The notes under the pieces were generated by a model that worked only from the letters and a program-made list of their open reading frames with translations, did no database searches and was not told where the DNA came from. From Dichomitus squalens LYAD-421 SS1 (taxonomy: Eukaryota; Basidiomycota; Agaricomycetes; Polyporales; Polyporaceae): DNA of 64,000 nucleotides. The stretch spans positions 327,413 through 391,412 of the forward strand of contig NW_006766893.1 in NCBI RefSeq assembly GCF_000275845.1. Direction: 5' to 3'. Position numbers and translations under genes: made by a program. Each line of letters opens with the position of its first letter. Position 1 is the stretch's first letter. Positions 1 through 9,858 of the stretch are shown here, piece after piece.

Positions 1-342
1 ACTACCGGCTGCAGGGAGTCCGATTTCGATCAGTACGGTGACATGGAGGCGTTCGGTGTTCACCCTGACTGGCAACGTCAATTAGCAAAGTTCGCGTCAG
101 TACAGGACCGGCTGCGTGAATGGAAGCCAGAGGTTATGGCAAAGCTCAAGACTTTCTCGTGCATGGCCATCACCGCTCTCGACATTGATGCCATCCGTAT
201 CGACAAGTCGACCCAGGTCACCGTAGACGCTCTTGCAGAATGGGCTTCCAGCACCCGTGCTTGCGCCGCTGCCCTGAACAAGACCAACTTCTACATCCCT
301 GGTGAAGTTACCGGTGGCGACACGTTCGGTTCCCTCTACTAG
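1..342 (+). pseudogene. Alpha-1,3-glucan synthase fragment (amylase-like domain)
   Basis: The frame is open from the first base of the window and reads TTGCRESDFDQYGDMEAFGV, then QRQLAKFASVQDRLREW, LDIDAIRIDKSTQVTVDA and GEVTGGDTFGSLY. This matches the N-terminal GH13-like catalytic region of fungal cell-wall alpha-1,3-glucan synthase (Ags1/Mok1), a very large plasma-membrane enzyme. The DIDAIRIDK segment is the part that carries the GH13 nucleophile region. The frame stops at TAG right after FGSLY, where intact enzymes continue with a GRGR-type motif. A related YGRR reading follows at about 363, but no splice from the GTAAGT at 336 restores the frame and nothing later in the window resembles the rest of this protein. 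I read it as the broken end of a gene or relic lying mostly left of the window. The family call is firm; pseudogene status is inference. Confidence 0.75.
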
Positions 343-735
343 TAAGTTTAGGCTTGCATTCACAGGATATGGAAGGCGCACGTCAAACTGATCGCAATCT
401 GACAGCGGACGCGGTCGTACGCCAACTCAGCGGCCCTCGGGCTTCCTGCAGGCGGCAAACACGACGGCTGATATGGATCAGTTCTTGCAATTTGTCTGCT
501 GCAGGTATATTCTGATGCTTGCAAACCTCTTGATCCGGGGTACTTTCCGTGTAGAGACGAACAAGGATGACCTCGAAGCGTCTCCACATCCGAAGACCAG
601 GTTCGCGCAGAGACTGCGCGAAATACGCAGCCAGTAGTCAACATGACCACAATGTTCCTCATGGCTTGGTCGACACGCCTAAAATACGCGCTGGTCGGGC
701 TGGCGGAATGTCAGGAGGCGGTCGTGGAGGGAACT
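343..735. other. Intergenic or decayed sequence
   Basis: No supported gene. Short open stretches (for example 487-636 on the plus strand) do not resemble a family I know. It lies between the glucan-synthase remnant and the first Nup84-like coding segment. Confidence 0.4.
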
Positions 736-739
736 GCTT

Positions 740-3645
740 CGCCCAACGAGCTGGACGCAGAGCGATACATGGGCACTGATGCAGGCACTCTTGTCGTGCG
801 TTGTACTTCTTATCTCCTTCATCACAACTTCCCTAAAGTCTGCTATAGGCCATTGCAGACCGCTCTACCCTAAAACTCTCATTTTTGAGACCTCCTCTCC
901 GCCAATTCATACACGCCACCCGCTACCCTCGCCCAACCCATCAAGAACACGTCCATCATGCTCTCTTCCCTCGTCGTAGTAAGCGAGTGGCTGCACTACT
1001 CCTCGCCGCTACGAGTTTCCTCCGGTGCGACGAATGAGTACTGGTGATTCACCGGAAACACCGCGCTACAAGGGAAGCGGACAGGACGCGCGACTGGCGG
1101 GGTGGTATCGTGATTGTACCTGGATGCGGTGAACAGGAGCGGCGAGGAGGGAAACGGCCTGGGCCCAGACGATGCGGTGAGTAGTTCGCTCACTACCTTC
1201 CTCGCGCGGAGCCGAGCAGTGGATGGATCGGACGACGGGCACTTGCTGAGACACCAAAGGCATATGAAGAATCGTTCCCTCAAGCTCTGTATAGACACGT
1301 CCGCGCAGGTCAACTCGAAGACGCAATTGACCTGTGCAGGAAAACGAACCAGCCATGGTGCGCTGCGAGTCTCCGGGGTGCGTCTCCCTTCCAGTGGCGA
1401 ACAACTTGTGAGTCGCTATCCCCGTCCAATCACTATGACATGCCATTCAAATGCATGGTCCATTGTATCTTCAGCTAATGAGCCCCGCGATGATAACGCG
1501 ATGGACGAAGGGGACACGGAGGACTCACAACAATGGTCTGGGAATGTCCGCAGGCAGATGTGGAAAACCATCTGCCAGCGAACTGCACTCAACGTACGTT
1601 AGTTTCCTCGGACGCGCCAACATCATGACTGACTACTTGTATCTATCCAGACTACACTGTCCCCAACAGAGCGCGCGCTATATGCTGCCCTCGCACCCAC
1701 ACCCTCCACCGCTGCCGTGCTAAAGGCTGTGTGCCGCACCTGGGAAGAACACCTGTGGGTTGTGGTGAGCATCGCGTGCGAGGAGCGTCCAAGCCTCGGG
1801 CTCGCCCGTATCGCGCGGGAATGTTTCCGGGAGAGCGGCTTAGGCACTCTGGAAGGCAGCGCGGCAAGTGAAGCAGGCATGGTTCCCGACGAGGGGGTGG
1901 AGGAGGAGTGGGAAGAGGACGTGAAGCAGATGCTGGAAGCATTGGAGGCGGTGCAGGTCGCGGAAGGTGCCCCGGCGGACCACCCGTACCACATCTCGCA
2001 GCTGCATATCATTCTGGACAAGACTGATGAGCTGTTGGAGTCGTTTGCGAATGGGCTGCAGGAGGGTATATATGTCTCGGCGCCCGAGTGAGTTTCGCTT
2101 GGTCTGACGTTCTGCACTTAGCTGACGGGCTACGGCATAGGTACCCGGCGCTGACGCGTTTCTTCGCGCACCTCTGCCTCTTCCTGCAGCTGATCGACAT
2201 GCCCGTCTCCCCACTCGCGACCCAGGTAATCCTCGAAGCATATCTGCGAGTGCTCGAAAGCGCGGGCCAGCGGGAGCTGTTCGCGATGTACACCGGGGCG
2301 CTCGGGGACAACGCGGTGGAGCGCTACGCGCTCTTCCTCACGTCGCTCGAGCTGTCTGGGGGTATGCATGAGCGAAGGCTCGCGCTCACCCGTGCACGGG
2401 AGCATGGGCTTGGAATTGAAAGAGAGGCGATTGTCATGGCGGAGAGGACGATCGAGAAGACATTCACGGTGAGTCGGCCTGTGTTGGTGGACATGCGGAG
2501 AAGGAGCTGATGCTGCTGAGGAGATCTTGCCCCCTGTGAAGGGTCCGCTGCCGTCAATTATTGGGCTGGAGCCTGCTGCGACGGACGCGGAGATCTTGCT
2601 CCTGCGGTCGATTGAGTGGACAACGTTCCTGGAGTCGACATACGACACTGCGCTAGAGCAGGCCAATGTTATTCTCCGCTACTTCCTGGGTACGTTCACG
2701 CTTCTCTCTACCCATACATGCTCAACTCTCTCCTCAGGACGAGGACGCATCCAACTATCGAAGATGCTCCTCGACATGCTCCCACCGGAGCTCGGGAGTC
2801 TGCCTGAACCCGAGGACCAGGCGACGGAGTTCATGCACTACCGCCAGATCTTCAACGTATGGGGACTCCTCGCGCGCGTCGTGGAGACACAGGCGCTGGA
2901 GCAACCACAGATGAATAAGGAGACAAGGTTGGCATGGCTGGACGATTACAAGGTGTGTCCTCTCCCACCCGTGCATCGCGAGGGGCGCCGCCAACGCAGA
3001 CGTTCCGCGTGTGGGTAGACGTTGGTCGAGCAGGCGAGGGAGCAGGTGATCAAGCTGCTAACGACAGACTGGCTCATGTCGGACGCGGAGGTGCACAATG
3101 GTGCGTTGTTCGCTTGCGTGCTGCCCCCGCCGACGCTGATAAGTATACGGATGGGTCTCTAGGGGATCGGAGACGCCGCGACCTGAGTCGCATACGACAG
3201 ATCTACATCCCCGAGCTCATCATCCGCCTACACTCCATCCTTGTTGATTCCCGGGGTCGCATCCCCGAGTGCGTCGCTTGCCCCTCTACGTCTTCGCCCT
3301 ATGCAACTGACACAGCATATGTGGGTCTATAGGAACATGAAGCACGCGCTTTCGCTGGTCAATATCGTTGCAGACTCGCGATACAGGCTGTACGAGGACT
3401 TCTCGAAGCAGGACGGTCGTCGGCTCGGGGATTCCCTCGGCGCAGTCCGTCAGGCTGTCCTGGCAGGATTGGAAGGTGGTGGTTCGGACCGGTCCCGGAT
3501 ACTTACGGTGTACTACCCTTCGTCGACTGAGAAGGTCACCTTGCGTTCAACCTCTATTGGTGACGGCTTCTCTGCAAGATGGACTCAGGTATGCATGGTC
3601 CGCGCACTCGGAGTTGGTAGCATGCTCGCCTTGTTGAACACATAG
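740..3645 (+). CDS. Nucleoporin Nup84/Nup107-like, 5' part interrupted by stops
   Basis: Nup84/Nup107 is the alpha-helical scaffold subunit of the Y-complex of the nuclear pore. Exons from 1114 splice cleanly: 1114-1176, 1260-1407, 1475-1593, 1651-2087, 2141-2468, 2521-2689, 2738-2952, 3019-3100, 3163-3268 and 3333-3645. They encode family signatures: AGQLEDAIDLCRKTNQPW, GNVRRQMWKTICQRTALN, PYHISQLHIILDKTDELLES, FFAHLCLFLQLIDMPVSP and the C-terminal IPELIIRLHSILVDSRGRIP, then HALSLVNIVADSRYRLYEDF. An upstream piece at about 890-1176 (TPPATLAQPI, SEWLHYSSPL, NEYW, then LDAVNRSG) is also Nup84-like, but carries in-frame TGA codons at 1045-1047 and 1111-1113. Still further upstream, TWALMQALLS near 767-795 fits the family but not one continuous frame. 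The start codon was not found. The gene is either a late pseudogene or produces a 5'-shortened protein. A more decayed copy lies at 5752-6720. Confidence 0.8.
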
Positions 3646-5751
3646 ACTATCACTATCGGCCCTGGTGAAAAGAATCATGCGAGACGCAGTTGGCACAGGC
3701 CTTCCAGATGGCTCAATGCCTTAATACGTCGTCACGGCCTGCCAGGACATCGTCTACCCCTGCCATGACGACATATCGGGTCACACTGTGGTAGCGAAGC
3801 TAACGCCAGGTCTGACTTCCCTCCATCCCAAGCTGGTTATACTACATTGAGAGACTGCAGGGGTCGAGACAGGCATTGCCTTCTTGATACCGGCCGAGTA
3901 CTGATGCCGCCTGTCTTGGCCGTGTAGCGAAATCGCTACATTGTACTATCTGATTCTCGTCTCACACTCATTCTGTTCACTGTTCGCCCATAATAACAGA
4001 TGGATGGGCGAATCCATATTGCCCATACCAAAGGCCGGATACCCATGACGGTGTCTGTGAAGGCTGAATCCGGTTGAGGAGGACCGTGAAGTCAGTGAGC
4101 TTCGCCCTCCGAGTTATCTTCGTTATACTGCAACACTCATGGGTGTCACCGGTACCGGAATTGACAGAGCGGCGTTGTTGATTTTTGACGCACCTGTGGG
4201 CTCCGGGGAGACTGTTTACGAGGTTTGAAGCTAAACGAACGAGCGAGAGGTGCTACAATTCGGACCAGTGGGCGGACGGTCACCGAATGAAGCGCACAGG
4301 CGCCGAGAAAACGGACGGATGGAAGAGGATGGGGAAAGGAGCGGCATTTTTGTACGGTATGCAAGGTAGTTTATATTGGCAATATACGACATATGGAAGT
4401 ATCTGATGAAGTATGGGATGATGGGGCGCAAATGGCCGATGTGGATAACTCGGACAAAGTGAGCGCTAGTCACATCAGGTGAGTGAGGCGGTTGTAAACC
4501 ACAGTTAGAACGCGAGGAACACAGCCGAGGTATGCAGTTAGAGGTTGCAAGAAAAGCACAAGCATACAATACACGGTCGACACTGGGATACAGTTGAAAC
4601 GCAGAGACAAGGTAGAGTCTAGAATGTCGGGTCGGAACATCAGAGATGCGGTCGCTGTGTGCGGTCGTGTAACACTACACAAAGTCGTCCCTTGAGCTCC
4701 CAGCCTTCTCGAGTTTGAACGAGCTTCGGACCATGAGTCTCAGTGAGGGTAAGTGAGTGCAAGTTCAAGTAAACTCACTCAACTTGTTACGTATCAGCAC
4801 ATGCTAGCGCAAGCTAGGCCGGACTCAAGTTACCTGGCATGTCATTACGTACCATTGTTCCACAAGCATGCTGGATCTTAGACACTCTGAGTCACATCAC
4901 GATGCTGATGCACCATGGTAAGGTATCCCTTGCACCAGATTGCCATCTTATGCACCAAGGGATCAAGCCAGGCTGCCGATGCAAGTAGTGCATGGGATCC
5001 ATGGTCATGATTTAGGATTTAATAACTGACATTTTGTCTATTCCATTAGAAATGTGCGAGAGAATACGAATGCTGAGGAAAGACACATGAGAAGGTGAGT
5101 AGCACGCCTGCCAGTGGATAAGCCAGCACTTGCAGGGGGGACAGATCATTGTCAGGGTTGTCTAGGTCGAAGTAGTGGCACCATCGCAGCAAGACTGGAG
5201 ATTCTGGTAATGCATCAGTGGCAGTATCCGCTTAAATCTTACTGAGGTACTCGGGTTTTGGCAAGAGGCGGGTTGAAGCTAGATGTAAACCAATGCGCGC
5301 TACCAAGCAGCTGAGTCTATAAAGCATCAGCCTTAGGATTCCGAGACAAGTTGTCACTACTCTCAATGTATGCTCCGGAATCCTAAACCCAAGCGTGTAC
5401 CAAATATCCCCAATGCAGTCAAGAAATAGGCGTTCGGTGCACCTGCGCGGTGTGCTGGTGTAAGAGGGGACGGTCAGGGAAGGTCTGCCCCCGCCCATGC
5501 GACCTGGCAGAGTCTTGAGCGCTTGAGCAGCGACGGAGAGCCTAGTAAAGGGTATGTACATATGAGCCAGGTATAGCAACCCATGGAATGCCCAGTCCCG
5601 TGTCTGAGGCCTGAGGCCTGAGGCTTGGTTTGAGGAAGGGCAAGTCAGAAGAGTGGCCAGTAGTTCGCGCACGCTCATATAGTAAGACCACCATGTCTCG
5701 CCATCTGATCTGTGTATATCATGTGACTCAGACGACCCTCTCACCAATACA
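3646..5751. other. Gene-poor interval between the two Nup84 copies
   Basis: About 2.1 kb with no supported gene. Small open frames on both strands lack recognisable motifs. A short tandem repeat of CTGAGGC units lies near 5605-5625. The interval was presumably created or carried along with the segmental duplication of the Nup84-like gene. Confidence 0.5.
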
Positions 5752-6720
5752 GTGGTTGCTCTACGCAGCATTCGCATTCACGCCCTCCACGCGAACGCCG
5801 TCTGCCGCATCTATAGACACTGCTGCTACATCGTGGTCTGCATCAGTTGCGAAGAACGCCTCAGCCTTGGGCCCCGCTCAACCGTGGCACCGCGCAAGAC
5901 TGCTATTGGTGCAGCGGTTTCGGCGCACTCCGAGTAGAAACAGCACCACAGAAGCACGCAGGGTTTCCCGGAACGAGGCAGGAAAAGAGCGAAAGGGGAA
6001 CGTGAATCAGATGGCGCAGGAGACCTTGGGCGGTGTGCAAGCTGCGAAGGCGTCTCGGCGAATCACCAACACCACATTTCGCGGTTGCATATCATCCTGA
6101 ACAAGATAGACGAGCTTTTCTAGTCGGTCGAGCCCGTGAAGAAGTAACACAGCTGGCGGGGCGTGCTAGATACCTCGCGCTCAGGCTGCAGCGCTTCTTC
6201 GCGCACCACTGTCTCTTCCCGCAGCTCATCGACATGCCCGTCTCTCCCCTCACAACCCAGACCATCCTCGCAGCGTACCTCCGCGTGCTCGAGAGCGCGG
6301 GCTGGCGGAAGCTCATTGGGAGGTACGCCGAGGCACAAGGAGATGATGCACGACGCGCTGCTCCTCATGTCGCTCGAGCTGTCTGCGGACATGCATGAGC
6401 GAAAGCTCGCACTTTCGGGACTACAGAATCGATGGTGAAAGAGTGGCGATCTTCACGGCGGAAAGGAAGATTTGTAAGATAGTCAAGGTGAGTCGGCCAG
6501 TTTTAGTCGTTGCTGGCTAGCTCCTTCGTGGGTTCGCAGCCCGGACTGTATAGAGATGTCTCAAGTCATAATGGCCTCCGACTGGGAAGCTATCTCTGGA
6601 CCTTCGGTCAGGCAGTCCTGGCGGGATTAAAGGGCGTCGTTCAGACCCGTTTCAGGGACTCGCGATGTAGCATTCCTACTGTCTTCTCGCCTAAGAGACT
6701 TCTACTGCTCGCTATGGCAA
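5752..6720 (+). pseudogene. Decayed second copy of the Nup84/Nup107-like gene
   Basis: Pieces align in order with exons of the copy at 740-3645. LYAAFAFTPST near 5760 matches LYAALAPTPST. HISRLHIILNKIDELF followed by a stop (about 6075-6123) matches HISQLHIILDKTDELLES. RFFAHHCLFPQLIDMPVSP with ILAAYLRVLESAG (about 6195-6305) matches the 2141-2468 exon. GLYRDVSSHNGLRLGS followed by FGQAVLAGLKG (about 6545-6635) matches the C-terminal exon. The frame changes between pieces and stops are present. The splice-donor region GTGAGTCGGCC at about 6488 is conserved with the first copy at 2469, so introns were copied: this is DNA-level duplication, not retroposition. Sequence corresponding to about 2500-3360 of copy one is missing. 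Confidence 0.85.
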
Positions 6721-6788
6721 TGGTTTGGAGGACATGCGTATGTATCTACGGCGTCGTCGCAGCATCCTCTCGTCAGCCTTCGCGAGGC

Positions 6789-8829
6789 CTAGGCAGCCCC
6801 TGTGACATTGCAGCCTATGCACGCAGAACTGTTCGTCACCGCCTCAACACCAGGCACTGAACGGTTACTTACCTGGCAGTCCGGTCTCGCTGACGACATT
6901 CACGCACTTATAGGTGGGCGTGGTGCCATTCACCACGGTGATATTCACGTCCTTGAAGCGCATGTTAGGGCACGGGGCAGCAGGGCTACATTCAATGTCC
7001 ACGACTGCTCATAAGCAGAGTACGGCTCAGCTTCGGTGAGCCGGCTGAATGGGTGGCATGTGTACTCACGAAGGCTGCCTTGCGATGTCCCGGTCCACTC
7101 GAGGAAGGTCAGGTTGCTGAATTGCAACTTGGATGGTGCGTCACTCCTACATAGAGTGTACGCTTCATACTGAGATCCTAGTGTAGAGTCAAGGGAAGAC
7201 ATACGAATGTCCGCCGTTTGTCTGATAAAGATGAATGGGTCGCGAGACCCGGTCAAGCAATACGTTCTTCGTGACCACATTCGACACAAAACCTAGAATA
7301 TGGAAGGAGCTCTATCAGTGATTCTCAGCGTAGAGCACTGTAAGATGAGTACCGCCGCCGCCACCTCCTCCAGTCGGAGGAGACCCGTGTACTGTTCCCG
7401 TCCACGACTTCAAGTATACTCCAGAGACCAAGTTAGGCTGGACTTGTGGGTCTAGGCGAAGCAGCTGTCCGTACGATAGGTGAGCGCCAACGACATCCTG
7501 CCGATGCATGCAGAAGAAAGTCAACCTTGAGATCCTCCAATAGGACGTGATCGACGATGTCGTTCTAATGCCGAGGTGACCGAGAAGGTGAGAAGGTGGG
7601 ACCCACTACGATCTGTAACACTCACAAATTGCACGTATTGGCCCAGGGATCCGAATGCGATGCCGTTCCCTCCGCGACAGGTGATGTCTTTGGCAACGAT
7701 GTTTGTTGAGTTCTCGATAACTTGTCAATCAGACTTGAATCAGCAGCAAGAAGGTCTCCTGAGCTCACCCCTTTGATTGCTAGACAGTCATCTCCGCAAG
7801 TAATCTGCATGATACATGGAATGAGCGGCCGGAAAGCAAGAGAGCAATCCGCGCTTACATCCCAGTGGAGCAGTGTAATCTTGTCCGAACGGTACGTATT
7901 GATGCCTTTGATCGCATTTGAGACGGGGTGTCAAGGAATAACACCAGTTGATACTGACCATCTGTATTCGGCACTATACTGTGTGATTTGCATGCGTTAG
8001 AAGAGGAAGAGGAAGCATAGTTCAGATTTTGACTCACTTTTGTCCCGCAAATGCAGCGTCCTGATTGGTTGCGTTGCAGTACATTCCGTCGTAGATGACT
8101 TCACGCGAATCCGCGACGGCGTTGCACCAAAAGGGTTGAGCCTCGATCCGGAAGTCCTTGACGACACCACGAGTTACTTTGCTAAGTGTGAAGGCAACCG
8201 GACGCCCATCGCCGTCCTTGCGCGTGCGAGTCGCAAAGTACGACCACCAGGGCTGTCCGTTTCCGTTGATACCGCCTTTCGAGTGCGCGTCGATCACGAA
8301 GTCGTGCCCCGTGATGACGAACCAAGATGCCTGGTTCTGGATGAAGATGACGCGGTACGTGTTGTTCGCGTTCAGCCAGTACTCAATATCCGGTTGAAAC
8401 TACACAAATGTCAGGGAGCGTTCTTGACAAAAGTGAGGTTGGACACTCACGCTCAAGTAGCCGTGCAAATCGACCCGTGAGTAAGCCAAATCCCACGTCA
8501 TTTTCCTGGCACGTATTCTCAAACTCGTTCCGCGCTGCAGGGAACGGAATACCCACCTGGTGATATTGTATTCGCCGGGTTCAAAGATGGTCGTCCCAAA
8601 GTGACCACATCTTGCGATAGCGGCTTCTACCTGAGCATCCAGAAACAGAGTCAGCAAGGAATGCGCTCTACAACATGCTAAATGTCCATACCTGATCGGT
8701 GTCGTCCCTTCCAGCGCCCAATGGTCGGAGAGTGCAGATCTTGGGAAATGCAGCACTCGCATGGGCTGTTGCAACTACCGCCGCTGCCAAGAATGCAGCT
8801 ACAGCATGGAAGCGAAGCATTGCACGCAT
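6789..8829 (-). CDS. Secreted GH28 glycosidase (exo-polygalacturonase-like)
   Basis: GH28 enzymes are right-handed beta-helix hydrolases of pectin, secreted during plant-tissue decay. The protein starts at 8829 with a hydrophobic signal peptide (MRAMLRFHAVAAFLAAAVVA region). First exons are 8829-8692 and 8630-8557; at least seven more follow, ending at 6814-6789 with GCNVTGAA and a stop. Spliced family landmarks in order are TWDLAYSRVDLHGYLS, INGNGQPWWSYFATR, KDFRIEAQPFWCNAVADS, the catalytic NTDG (about 7965-7975), the catalytic GDDCLAIKG, GGNGIAFGSLGQY, SGVYLKSWTGTVHG and the C-terminal RFKDVNITVVNGTTP. The architecture fits exo-acting polygalacturonase or rhamnogalacturonase members rather than short endo-enzymes. 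In motif III the usual Gly-His-Gly reads Gly-Asn-Gly. No stop interrupts the exons I followed. Substrate assignment is uncertain. Confidence 0.88.
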
Positions 8830-9858
8830 CGTGTCAGCTCCTCAAGACGAGGACGAACAATGCTGCTGGCATCACATCCTGGTAGTCTACTTAAATTGCC
8901 CGGTGGAGGTCACGAGCCGCGCCGCGAGCGGCCCGGACGAAGGGACTGAGGTCAGAAGTATGTATGTTGCTGGCATCGAGGTGCATCCAGTGACCTCTCC
9001 GTCCATTGTGGAATGATGATGGCGAAAGACTTGTACAGTGTCATGAGTCCCCCCTGAATATATCATATCAGTACCTTGCGACGCGGTCCCGTGTCTGCCA
9101 CGCCTCGGCTGTAGCGCGGGCGGCGCGCTCCGTGCTACTCACCTCCCGTACCTGATCTGAGCAATGATGCGCCATCACTACTTAGTTTATTACTCTTTCT
9201 ACCCTAGTCGTACTACTTATCCTTCCCTCCGAGTAGACCAGAGCCCCGGCCAACGTTCGCATTGATCACGCTCCACAAGCCCTTGCAAAGGCGACCGTGG
9301 AGAGTCACATGAGTCCGGCGATAGAAAGGGGGCAAGCCAATGAGACAGCCATTCGAACAGACACTCCGAGGCTTTGAAGAAGCCAGCCGCGGACAGTCGC
9401 ATGGTGAAGGAAAGGGACGGCCGGATGCAAAGGCCGTGGGAGAGCTCACATGATATGTGTAGCTGGAGGGAGTTAATGACCTGCGAAGACCCACTGAAAC
9501 TATACCTGATGGTAGCGAGAACGACTCGAGTCTTGTATGGACACCGGATCAAGTTTCCGGCATTCAATGGAGACCGACTTGTAACCTGTCTTTCCGCTTG
9601 GACGAACCTCTCCCACCAGTGATGCAACTTATACATTCTCGGGTCAGCGAGCGTGTCATTGATGCACACAGATCGACACGACCAACTGCCAGTGCACATT
9701 TAGCATCACAATAGGAGCCGGAATAAAAGGCTCACATATAGGACACTGTGAAGGTGTAGTGGACCGACAGAGGACGAACGATGCATCTGCGCGGAGCATA
9801 CTTCAGCCTAGACGACGAGTCCTGGATTCTCACATATACAACCACGTGCAGGAAGTAC
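8830..9858. other. Intergenic, no supported gene
   Basis: About 1 kb upstream of the GH28 start and downstream of the F-box gene stop. It should contain the GH28 promoter. A 160-codon frame (9699-9217, minus) shows no domain or compositional support. Confidence 0.5.

Noticed and set aside
5232..5777. Minus-strand frame of 181 codons
   Set aside because: It overlaps the start of the decayed Nup84 copy, has no recognisable domain and no splice partners; probably chance.
9217..9699. Minus-strand frame of 160 codons upstream of the GH28 gene
   Set aside because: Composition and sequence give no family signal; no plausible introns or conserved motifs.
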